64,000 nucleotides of DNA from Halichondria panicea (Eukaryota > Porifera > Demospongiae > Suberitida > Halichondriidae): the NCBI RefSeq assembly GCF_963675165.1, contig NC_087391.1:2623001-2687000 (forward strand), read 5' to 3'. The position numbers were made by a program, and so were the translations under genes. Under the pieces are notes generated by a model. That model was given only the letters and a program-made list of their open reading frames with translations. It had not been told where the DNA came from and ran no database searches. Positions 54,556 to 64,000 of the stretch are shown in pieces (position 1 is the first letter of the stretch; each line of letters begins with the position of its first letter).

Positions 54556-57500
54556 ATGTTAGGAAGGATTGCGTTAGTCTCACTGCTTGTAGGAATAGCG
54601 GTAGCACAAGGTAAGCTTCTCTAAATTGCAGTTGTCAGGCTTCTGACTTCTTAATTAATTTTATACCGTAGACTGTCTGTATAAAATAATGTCCAGTTGC
54701 TTATTATAATTATTGTGAACAGACAACAATACCCCTAGCTATTAAGTTGAACATTTGTATGAATATGAGGTACAAATTATTAGTTGATATATCTAGCAGA
54801 CACTCTTATTCTAGCCGGCCATGTTTGAATGTTCATTCTCTCCCCTATAAAGACCAGTGTAGTTCGACAGTGAACCCAGTTTACTGTGGTGTGTGTTGTC
54901 CATCCATAAACGGATGTTGTGCGACCACAAGTAATCCCTTGTCCACGGATGAGGTGTGCTGTGCAATGGAGGCAAACAATGCAGCCCGTGATTGTGGCTC
55001 TACAAGATGTCCTGATCGCCTCCCTTCAGATTTGGTGTATGACTCGGCTGTCACACCAGCCGAGTTAAGAAACCAGTGCTGCGTCTATTTCAGAGACGGC
55101 TGCTGCAGCGAAAGTGAAAACAGTTTTCTGGACCTGCTGTGAGTGGATGTAACTGTTGTACTGGTGTCTAGCTGAACGGCACATCCTGTTTAAGTGGGAA
55201 GAATTTTTGTTTGTATCCTGTTTCAAGAGGTTGCTACTGTGCATGCCTACTCGACTGCCTAACCCTAATTGATTTTTTTCCCTATACTGTTTTCCGTGTA
55301 TAATCAGAAAGCGGCAGTACCGTGTACAAATGTAGCTGGTAATTCTAGGGGACAAAATATTCGTGGTTGGAGCTCTGACCACACATAATTTACCGAATGA
55401 AGCGACCTTGCCTACCTTTACTTGCGGTGCAAGCAGTAGCCACGAAAATATCCACGAAGTGACAAGTATTGCTCAACCACGAATGTTTTGCCCCCCGAAC
55501 ATTACTGGCTATAATACGGTATGTCTGTGTTATCTATTATAACTGGTCTAGTATGTCTACAACATAGTTTAAGTGTTGTTACACCCATTTCTAGTCTCAA
55601 AACACCGTTTGTCCTATGGTTCTACGAGGTGCATGGTTGATTCACTGCCCTACCCACTGACAGTACCAGCCTTCTTGTGATCAGATATTTACTTAAAACC
55701 AATCACCCATATACATCATGTCATGCATACAGTATAAGAAGTGTCAACACACATGCATTGGAATGTGACTGTTGACAATATTCATGGTGTGGGGGGAGGG
55801 AGCTGTCTACAGGTGTGTTGTAAAGTGACACTTTATTGCGCATCCCTGTGCATGGTAGCCTCAACTCCTGGTATTCACTGCTTGTGTATGCGTGGAATCT
55901 ATAGTAGTAAAACTCTCTGTAAATGCACTTAAACTTGATCATGCAACGGTTTAACCACAAAGCGAGTGTGTGGAAACCGACGTGGTGGTTATAAATTAGT
56001 TGAAAATAATCATTTACTCTATCACAAAAATATGTATCTGTATACCGTATCAGGAGCAAATGAGGGGATCCTACACTATGCATAGTATTGTGAATTCACT
56101 ATCGTCTTAACCACATTTCCTTGTTTGTAATGTGCTAAGTGCTCTGTACATGTGTGGCTGATACCGTAGAACTAGATTATTAGCGCTTACGCGACTATAA
56201 GCGTATCTTTATTTAAGCGCGTGCTCAACTGCAGGTTTTTGTACTCAAATTGAAGCGCTTTTCCAATTATGCGAAAGATATATTAGTGAATATTTAGAAT
56301 TGTTTCATTGTTTATCTATGAGCTAGCTAGCTTGTACAGTGATGGTAGCTATATAGCTGATAATATCCATCTGGAAGGACTCTCTGGGCATGCTGTTAAC
56401 TTGTCTGATCATGCTGAGAGAATGTGATACATATCCATGGCAGTTCCTGGTCAATATGAATTTAAATGTTGTAAAATGAACTGTAACATAATAGTATGAC
56501 AATAGATCCAGGTAGGGTTGCCTGCTTGCTCACTTTCTAGCTAGCTTACGAGCCAGCTCTCATTACAGTTACTGGGTGGAGCCCAAAAATGACTGTATTA
56601 TAGGCGCATTCTCGAATATAATAATTATACGCTGTGCTATTGACCCTATGAGCGCACGCGCTAATAATCCAGTTTCTAATACGGTAACACGTTTGATATA
56701 ATAATAGTGAGTACAAAGAATAATGTTAGCAGTACTTAGCGGTTTGACATATATAATTATGGCATAATTAGTACATAGCTAGACGATATAGAATCCGCAT
56801 AGTAAGACGCTCTATCCCTTCATGTGCTCCTGACGGTATACACGTAGCATTTGGCGAATGAGGCAATTAAACTATTATCGGCGGTTTTATAATTTGACGA
56901 TCATGCTGCATGATTATATCTCGTGCGATATAAATGGCAATTTTAGCGACCCTCACCTTTGGGCCCTTGCTCGCCACTATAATGACAAGTAGAAACAAAT
57001 AGATATACATGTAGTCCTAAACGTAAATCGTCGTTCTCCAGATTGTGCAGACAGTTAGTAGGGCAATTGGCTCACAACTCTGATGATTTATAGTTCCCTG
57101 TTGCCATAATGGTGGAGTCGATCAGTACCGCAACGTCAGAGGAAGCATAAAGCAGAAGAGAGAGTAAAGCCATCAAAACAAGCAACTTGAAAATTGCAGT
57201 ATATGATACGATAGCTATAGTTACATTAAGAGTTTCTATAGGCTTCTAGTCATGTTTTCTTGGATTTTAATTCGTGGATTTGCAAATAATGCTTCGTTCT
57301 CGAGTTATGCCTAGTTTTGCTTGGAATGCCATTGCAGCCTTTTCAGAAGAGTGCGTAGCAAAACTTGTTCACCGAATGTTGCTACTCTACTAAGTAGTTA
57401 GCTCTGCACTAAAACGCTAGCTATATATTGGTAGCTACAAGAGTGAGAAGAGAACTGCAAGGCTTTGCTGCTGCAGCCATTAATTTTAGACTTGAATTTT

Positions 57501-59045
57501 TGGCATCAATCGTTTTTATCAATAAATTACTTTTACATGGCACAATAGGCTTATGGCCGCCCAAGGTGCTCCCCGTGTATACACATTGAAAGTAAATAAG
57601 CTGTTTAGATAAAAGAGGTTGCCTAAGTGATTATCTGTAGTTAACGTGGAAGTGTGTTCCATAAAAAACAGCTACAGTGGAACCTCCATAGGGGAACAGC
57701 CTTTTGTCCGTTTAGAGAGGTGGTCTTCTTTGGGAGGTTTCGATTGCCAGCTACATATGCTCTACGAGTCATTTCTTGCTGCAAATGAATGTTGGAGCTT
57801 TGTTAACTGCTTCTTTAGATCATGTGCATACAAGCTTTGAAAAGGCTGTAGGGACAAGCTACAGCTAGATTTTCACGATTGTGCAAAATAATGCTATCTC
57901 AGCAATAATTTTTGGTGATTCTGGGTGTGGCTGTCCGTTCTGGGAGGTTGTTTTCCATTGCTAAAGCTTGTTGGGGACTAGAAAGCTGCTCGTTATATGG
58001 AGTAGAGAGGTGGCCGCTCCTGAGAGGTTGCTTTACATTGAAGTCATTGTAGTTTCAATCCGAACCTGAGCTTTTTGGCCGTTATATAGCATGTGGTTGC
58101 TCTTAGGAGGTGGTCGTTAATGGAGGTTCCACTGTATTTACATAAAAAGAATAGCATGTTTGAAAGTAATGATAAGTCATGTAGTTTGTAGTGCATGATC
58201 ATTGAATTTTGGCAAGTTTATCAGCTTGTATTATTTTATATATAGGATCATCTGTTCGCACAAACTTTTATTTTAACTTACGAGTTAGCCTTGCACTAAA
58301 GCGCTAGTTGTTTTTTAGAGTTAGAAAGAGCTGCAGGGCATGTGTGATATGACCTCTTGCAAATCCACCCCTTTTTAGTAAAACTTATACATTGTAGGTC
58401 TAGCTAGACTCACGCGCCGTCACTGTTGCACGGCGATGAGTAGGACTGGTCAAACTCCGTGTGTAGAGACTCGTGCGACGATATTTGTGGCAAATCAAGT
58501 GGCTAGACCGCATGCGGTTACCACAAGATCATTGCACTAGAAAACTCTAGCTAAATCTAGGCATCACGTGCAGTAGACTGACGCCATGAAAACCGCTGAT
58601 ATGCTGACTGTGTAACACCAGGTTCTACACGGAATTTGACCAGTCTCTGTTCGCCGCGCAAAAGTGAAGGCCTGCGAGTCAATTGTAGATCTATATGCAT
58701 TCATCAAGTTATCAGACAGACTTCTGTTTCCATTAAACTACTCTTTGTGTGTGAAGTATGTTCATTGTCAACATGCAATTGCAAACTGCCAAACAACAAA
58801 GCAAACTATTATTACCTCTTCTATTTATATATCACTCTAATACTTTTGAGCAAAGCAAAGCATGCCGAGAGGCATTAGCACAGTGCAGCTTGCAACGTTC
58901 AATTCCAACTAATCTGTCATAACCCTTTCAAATATTCTATTCCAGGTTTAAGTTGGCCCTTGGTCTAGGAATTGGACTTGGTGGTCTACTAGTGATCATC
59001 CTGTTGCTGGTGGTGTGTTGCTGCTGCTGTATTTGCTGTGACTAG
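54556..59045 (+). CDS. Small cysteine-pair-rich single-pass membrane protein, paralogue B
   Basis: Three exons: 54556-54610 (signal peptide MLGRIALVSLLVGIAVAQ), 54853-55138 (ectodomain), 58946-59045 (membrane segment and tail); phases 1 and 2; 146 aa. The 14 ectodomain cysteines follow the same order as in paralogue A (YCGVCC, NGCC, DEVCC, DCGSTRC, RNQCCVYFRDGCC), and both end SENSFLDLL-like before the splice. The last exon gives LALGLGIGLGGLLVIILLLV and the tail CCCCCICCD, differing from A at only a few positions, while the ectodomain middle is quite different. This contrast suggests constraint or gene conversion on the membrane exon. Exon 2's acceptor (TATAAAG) has a weak pyrimidine tract. 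Intron 2 (3.8 kb) is full of MITEs. Function unknown. Confidence 0.78.
55320..55519. repeat. TA-flanked MITE (CCGTG/CCGTA ends)
   Basis: Left CCGTGTACAAATGTAGCTGG and right inverse CCGTATTATAGCCAGTAATG, then CTAGGGGACAAAATATTCGTGG pairs with its inverse near 55475-55500. TA stands on both sides. It is exactly 200 bases and non-coding. Confidence 0.85.
56045..56836. repeat. TA-flanked MITE (CCGTATCAGGAGC), interrupted by a second MITE
   Basis: Left CCGTATCAGGAGCAAATGAG and right inverse CCGTCAGGAGCACATGAAGG pair, with TA on both sides. About two thirds of its length is the insert 56164-56684. Without it the element would be about 270 bases. Confidence 0.85.
56164..56684. repeat. TA-flanked MITE nested in 56045-56836
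   Basis: Left CCGTAGAACTAGATTATTAG and right inverse CCGTATTAGAAACTGGATTA, both leading to ATTATTAGCGCG-type sequence; TA on each side. The surrounding repeat at 47338-47480 has a single TA at the same place and no insert, so insertion is directly supported. Confidence 0.92.
57228..58905. repeat. Segment repeated at 52255-53385 (copy in gene B intron)
   Basis: It shares the blocks named for the other copy, and its left part (57228-57510) also matches 20060-20300. This copy is interrupted by a different MITE (57675-58134). Both intronic copies run in the same chromosomal direction although the host genes are on opposite strands. Confidence 0.7.
57675..58134. repeat. TA-flanked MITE (CAGTGGAACCTCC ends)
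   Basis: Left CAGTGGAACCTCCAT and right ATGGAGGTTCCACTG are exact inverses, and TA flanks both sides. Inside, GAGAGGTGG and GGGAGGTTG phrases recur in both halves. 460 bases, non-coding. Ends of this kind are typical of mariner/pogo-type MITEs in invertebrates. Confidence 0.92.
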
Positions 59046-60230
59046 CACATGAAGTAGACACCTGAAGTAGACACCTAACACATACATGATGTATGAATGA
59101 GTATAATTATTTTGTGATATATTTTTTAATGTTTTTATCTCCTATACTTTGTGTGCGCGTGCTCATGGTAAAAACAACAACTGTAAATGGAGTGTTTCAT
59201 ATGGTTACAAAGTGCATTTCATGGTACCACGTGGCCACCGGCGCCAGCCTTATCCCCAGGCATGGCCGCGTGGCTTGCTCAGTTACATGCAAGTAGCTAG
59301 TTGACCTCACTGGCTAATAGCAGTAGAAAACGAGTAGGATGCATACAAGCTAAAAAAAACAGTAAGGCACACATGCACCTAAGTACAACACCAACACAGT
59401 AACACATAACACTTGCAGAAGTTACAGTTCTTCATAATAATTACAGATGCTCACACCACACTATATGAAGTCTATAATAATACACTCTGGGCAGATGGAA
59501 TAATTTTTATACTGAGAGTGAAAAGCTGGATATGTAAAATTATAAAGTGGACGTAGTGTTAAATAAGGTAGTTCAGTTTCCTGGGGGATGGAGAAAAACC
59601 TGGTACCGATTATAGACGATACCGTGTGTTTGTTTTGTAATTCACTTGTGTGATTCTGGCCTCCATTGACACGAAAAGGGAGTTAAAAACAGCAGGGTTA
59701 ATTATAAACGTTGAGAATTTAATAATTCAAGACAAAAACATTATCATAATTCTGTAGACAACAATGTACAAATAGAATGTGACTTGAATAAAACAAAAAA
59801 AGATTGGTATTAAATTAATACTAAGCTGCGTAGCATGTTGTTGATACTTGACTGATTGCATGAACTGATCGATGATAGGGTACCAATACTGGATATTGCA
59901 AAATGAGAGCCCTGAAAAAAGTACGAAAAATGGAATTTGAATTGCTTAGGCAATGTCATATTATGATCACAGGTACTAATTATAATAGTGACCGAACGCC
60001 AGTTCACTAAAGGAGTTTATGGAGCATGAATGAATCACATATTTGGCAATTGATAAGGTAATGCCTCGCACAAACTCAGCCATGAATAAGCCTTGTTCCC
60101 CATGAAAATGATAGAGCCTACATAATTGACAATGACTGGCATGAGATGGTTCTATAGTCAATGAATGACGACTGACCAACAGTCATAATCACCGGGGATT
60201 AACCCACGTACCTCATTAAAGACGGTCCAA
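59046..60230. other. Convergent intergenic, cysteine-rich B and NOVA-like
   Basis: Holds the 3' UTRs of both genes. AATAAA on the plus strand occurs near 59788 and could end a long transcript of gene B. No convincing coding frame or inverted repeat is seen. Confidence 0.5.
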
Positions 60231-61801
60231 TTAGAGCAAGCCTTGTTTCTGAAACCTCTCTTGCTCCACAATAATTTTTTGAATAAAGATCATGTGAGCT
60301 GATTGGACTGACAAAATTGGACCCACAATTGTGAGCTTTCGGTTGTATGTTCCGGGGATATACTCTCCTTTCCCAGTAAGCTCGATCCTCACGCCAGTCG
60401 ATTGCTTAATGTCAGCAATAGTCTGCGCATTGGCTACCATGCTGGTCATCACCTCAGGAATGGCCATCTCCATGGTCGAAACAGTAGCCCCTGGTACTTG
60501 CAAGTTAACACCATCCACCAAGACCGGGTTGTACTTGGAGTAGTATGAAGACACACCCGCAAGGGACTGAGCATAGGCGTATGAGAGTTGAGCCTGGGAG
60601 AAACTGTCCTTCTGATTCTGAAGGGCAGAGAAGACACTTTGAGCCTGGACCTGCTGTTGCTGTTGTTGAAGGAAGGCTAAGAATTGGGCACCAGTATCTG
60701 AGCTATTGGGCATAGCAGCAGCTGCACCGTAACCGAGGGAAGCTGCAGATTGGGAATTGGTATGGGCCGCCATGATGCCTTGAGGGGATTGGGAGTGTGA
60801 ACGAGATGGAGCGAGCCCAATAGCATTTCCAAACGAGCTGTTGCCACAATTTGCTTGATTAGTGGAATTTTTACCATAGCGAGTTAGTCTTTTCCATTTT
60901 GAGGCTTCTGGGTCTCCGATAGTGTGCTGTAATATCCGTGAAGTCACACTCAACACACTATGTCTCTCTCCAGTAATTGTCAGGGTGCGTTCGGGTAGGG
61001 AATTTTCGTCTTTGGAGCTAACCTGGAGGTTTACTCCGTATTCGCTCTTCAGTGCCTTTATTGTACTTCCTGATTTACCGATGACCATGCCCGAGGCAAT
61101 ATTGGACACAAGCATCTTGAAGTTACCTAACGACTCCAGAATTTCCTCTCCTCGTGGGTGGGTAGTGGCCACTAGAGTATCAAAGACAACTTGCAAGGCA
61201 TGAGAGATTGCTTCTATCTTCCCTGTGACGATACATACACGCTCAGAGGTGCCTGGGTAACACTCACGTCCCGGAGAAAACTTGATAACTGTTCCAGTCT
61301 CAGCCATTAGCTTTGTGACAGTTGAGCCTCCATTGCCGATGATCATTCCACAGGCGAATTCTGGCAGTAGAAACTTGATAAACGTCTCATCTACATCATC
61401 TGCAAAGAAAATAACAGTCTCCTTATCATGTGAAAGTGATTCTGAAGGATGTTATCTTAAAAAATGTCTCTTAAGGTGACATATTTTCACAGGTAGATTT
61501 GTTTGCGTTTTTGCTGTTTAGCTGGTACTAAATTTTGTTCACAAGTTGTGAAATTAATGTTATTCATAGCGTTTCTAATTACTCGCAAGTGGTTTTAATG
61601 AGCATTTTCCAATTATCTGCTAGTAAAAATTTTTGCAATTTTACTCTCATTCGCAGAAATAGCAGAAATTAATACTCGTGAAAATATGTCACTTTAAGGT
61701 ACATAGTTGCATGTACCTTCTTGGTTGACCCTCTTTGTTTCTGGACTGTCAGCATCCTCCACATTGCGAGATCTCTTCATTCCAACACGTTGATCAGCCA
61801 T
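60231..61801 (-). CDS. NOVA-like RNA-binding protein with three KH domains
   Basis: Two exons: 61801-61717 (MADQRVGMKRSRNVEDAD..., a basic start like a nuclear signal) and 61399-60231; phase 1; 417 aa. KH1 (about residues 33-105) has the loop GMIIGNGGST, KH2 (about 115-190) has GMVIGKSGST, and KH3 is C-terminal (about 335-410). The order KH1-KH2-long spacer-KH3, plus GEYIPGTYNRKLTIVG (NOVA: GEFVPGTRNRKVTITG) and PGTSERVCIVTG in KH1, fits NOVA rather than PCBP. NOVA proteins bind YCAY RNA and steer splicing. The spacer has a run of six glutamines (FLQQQQQQVQAQ). Odd: KH3 reads SMVANAQTI where NOVA has AILGKGGKT, so its GxxG loop is lost. It is divergent from UGP2. Confidence 0.88.
61475..61693. 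repeat. TTAA-flanked MITE in NOVA-like intron
   Basis: GGTGACATATTTTCAC on the left pairs with GTGAAAATATGTCACT on the right, and TTAA stands directly on both sides (61471-61474, 61694-61697). TTAA duplications are typical of piggyBac and Kolobok elements. 219 bases, no coding capacity. Confidence 0.9.
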
Positions 61802-62521
61802 TTTGCAAGAGCACTGTGAAAATGTTATGTAATAAATTGTGATACCGTACACATGCAAATCTGACCACAAATGTTAGGCGTGGCTGCATACCATGATACC
61901 ATACTGCTAGAAATTAATGCGTGATACTAACTAACGATATTTATGCGAGCAGCTAACAAAAGTATGCGATAGGACATATCGCATACTTTTGTATAATTAT
62001 ATCGCACAATTTAATAATTCGAGGCCTCTAAATCGCGGTACACCACATGATGCACAGTGCAGTGAGTGCAAGCTTTAAATACTTACGCAAATTGCTGCAA
62101 TATAATGTGTATGACAATAATGATAATAATCACTAAAATCACAGAGAAGAGATAAACTTTGGATCTGCCAGTTTAATATGGAGCATGCCTCAAACCAAAC
62201 AATCAAGTCGAAGTCACACACACATATAATTTCCCTCACCCCTGTCCGCTGATCACACTGTACTAGACAACTGACGATAGATGTAGTCTAATGTAGCTCT
62301 AAAGGCCAACTGTTTATAGGCATCAATATCATGTCAATGCAATATCAATGTCACGATCAAGTTGTGGACCACGGGGACTGTGTGTTTTACCACGTGAGCA
62401 CGTCATAGCAAAGGTCGTGGGAAGCAGCAGCCAAGGTCATTCACCTGGGCCGAAGTGTAAAGGGAATCCAAAAGATAGTGCTCGTACCCAGCAACTGAAC
62501 ACCAGTCTGCTGTTGTACAAA
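61802..62521. promoter_or_regulatory. Divergent promoter region of NOVA-like and UGP2
   Basis: 720 bases lie between the two start codons, so both promoters are expected here. It contains the hairpin at 61956-61992. An upstream in-frame stretch before the UGP2 start (from 62348) is open but unlike UGP2, so I treat it as leader. No TATA box or other site could be assigned. Confidence 0.45.
61956..61992. repeat. Perfect 16-base-arm hairpin
   Basis: ACAAAAGTATGCGATA and TATCGCATACTTTTGT are exact inverses with a five-base spacer (GGACA). It lies about 155 bases upstream of the NOVA-like start codon, so it would fall in its promoter or 5' UTR. Confidence 0.97.
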
Positions 62522-63746
62522 ATGGATTCAAAAAATCAAAGAATGGGAACACCTCCGCTGGAGCGACATCAGTCAGTGGTAAGTACGTACATGTGTATAT
62601 TAAAGTGATCGATGTACCATGTACATGAACAATTCATTGCTTGCATTGAATATCATTATAATAGGTGATGCTTGACAGCAGTGATGCCATGCACATTGTC
62701 AAGATGGATCTGGCTAACCTTATCATGAAGTCACCCTCTGAAAATAGAGAGGTACGGTATTGCTACAATGTTTTTGCAAGTGAAAAACATTTGCAAATGA
62801 GCCAAATCATCGTTTGCGATATTATGAATATCGTGATGCCATACAAGTATCTGTATAGGAACCTCACATACGTTTGATGCTCGCAAAACAGTAGTAATAC
62901 AGTGCATTGTGGGACCAGTCGTCCACTGATCAGACCATTATTACCAGCAGGTATTTTAGCACTATTTACCCCTTGAGCTTTATTTCGGGCCCTGTTGCAT
63001 ACTCAAGTTTTGTTTACATCAAAGGTGCTTCTTTGATTGTTGTTCCGCATACCTTCTCTCCTAATCCAGGAGCTCAAATCTCACTTGGAGGGGTTTGAGC
63101 ATCTTTTCCAGCGCTTCCTAGTGGATAGACGTGTTGGCAATCACATCATCTGGGATAAGATCCAGCCCCTCCCACCTGACGCTGTGCTCCCCTACTTTAC
63201 AATTAGCGAGGTGACGAGTGGAGCGAAGGCTCTCTTGGACAAATTGGTAGTGCTAAAACTAAATGGAGGACTGGGGACCAGTATGGGGTGTGTGGGACCA
63301 AAGAGTCTCATCTCAGTACGTGATGACTCCACTTTCTTAGACCTCAATGTTCAGCAGATTGAGGTGAGTATGTCATCTGAGATAAATGTGTACTTGCTTG
63401 TGCTATTCTTTAGTTGATACAGGATTTTGTGCGCTCTTAATTTATGAATTGGTGACGTTTGGTGCTTAATTCCCTTAGAGATGTAATTATGATACCACTT
63501 GACAATAATGATGATGTAATTATAACTACTTTCCATCCCTTACCAACAGTACATGAACAACAAGTATGGAAGCAATGTGCCGCTGGTACTCATGAATTCT
63601 TTTAATACTCACGCTGACACGGAGAGGATCCGCTTCAAATACGAGCGACGAGTTGACCTCCACATGTTTCAACAGAGCTACTACCCACGTGTGCTCAAAG
63701 AGACTCTCAGACCCTATCCGGAAAAGTTTGACCTTAAAGATGGCTG
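62522..63746 (+). CDS. UGP2: UTP-glucose-1-phosphate uridylyltransferase, 5' part
   Basis: Four exons are visible: 62522-62578, 62665-62751, 63070-63363 and 63550-63746 (211 codons, ending inside a codon), and the gene continues past the window. The enzyme makes UDP-glucose from UTP and glucose-1-phosphate for glycogen and glycosylation. The nucleotide-binding signature LNGGLGTSMGC followed by GPKSLI is intact, and VPLVLMNSFNTHADTERI matches the family's next conserved block. The start at 62522 gives MDSKNQRMGTPPLERH, and the second exon (MHIVKMDLANLIMKSPSE) fits the variable N-terminal region. About 60% of the protein, including the C-terminal beta-helix, is outside. Confidence 0.93.
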
Positions 63747-63895
63747 GTAAGGTTAAATTCCGTCTAAACATTCACGCAGTGATTTCGTATTGCAGTCTTC
63801 TTGAGCGACAAATTATTGTGTCCTTTTTTGGGAGTATAATATTATTTTGCGTATTGTCCAGTTTCCATGCTTAGAAATGTGTGTTTTCATCATGT

Positions 63896-64000
<105 letters not shown>

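Noticed and set aside
54747-54852. Start of cysteine-rich gene B at the ATG at 54747
   Set aside because: It gives no signal peptide. Splicing 54610 to 54853 yields a clean signal peptide and the same phase as in paralogue A.
62348-62521. Upstream start for UGP2 at 62348
   Set aside because: The extra residues (Cys/Pro/Gly-rich) are unlike any UGP2 N-terminus I know; it is open by chance or leader.

Overview
The window is animal nuclear DNA, most likely from a sponge or another early-branching invertebrate. This is inferred from intron-rich but compact genes, short GT-AG introns, an AT-rich background, metazoan-type proteins (novel PKC, NOVA-like KH protein, spastizin, B56) and many short inverted-repeat transposons. 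The species cannot be fixed from sequence alone. I rebuilt gene models by joining open frames at splice sites. In every model that is complete in the window the exon phases agree and the total length is a whole number of codons.

Layout. 1-2290: a decayed DNA transposon with a THAP transposase fragment facing a SWIM/YqaJ gene fragment (ISL2EU-like). 2415-4953 (+): SLC46-like MFS transporter. 5137-20695 (+): ZFYVE26/spastizin, 23 exons, 3205 aa. 21140-30140 (-): novel-type protein kinase C, 14 exons, convergent with ZFYVE26. 30452-32779 (+): WDR92/DNAAF10, divergent from PKC across 311 bp. 33174-41617 (+): PP2A B56 regulatory subunit, 14 exons. 42530-44009 (+): isoaspartyl peptidase/L-asparaginase. 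44336-48388 (-): gamma-butyrobetaine dioxygenase-like enzyme, 12 exons. 48389-51837: gene-poor and repeat-rich. 51838-54335 (-) and 54556-59045 (+): a head-to-head pair of paralogous small secreted-type, cysteine-pair-rich, single-pass membrane proteins with a poly-cysteine tail, which I cannot assign to a known family. 60231-61801 (-): NOVA-like protein with three KH domains. 62522 to the window end (+): 5' part of UDP-glucose pyrophosphorylase (UGP2).

Most genes are housekeeping genes of separate pathways (membrane traffic, kinase/phosphatase signalling, dynein-arm assembly factor, carnitine synthesis, RNA binding, sugar nucleotides), and nothing suggests an operon. Three divergent pairs share short promoter regions. 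The part I find most novel is the cysteine-rich pair: same 14-cysteine pattern, same exon phases, nearly identical membrane exon, and a near-palindromic NRF1-like site between the two start codons.

Other notable signals are four GC-AG introns among about 81 modelled introns, a set of TA-flanked MITEs sharing CCGTA-type termini (one nested, with a related empty site in the window), a second MITE family with 7-bp target duplications, a TTAA-flanked MITE, several strong palindromes, and loss of the GxxG loop in the third KH domain of the NOVA-like protein. I saw no retroviral, LTR or other capsid-bearing element and no RNA gene.
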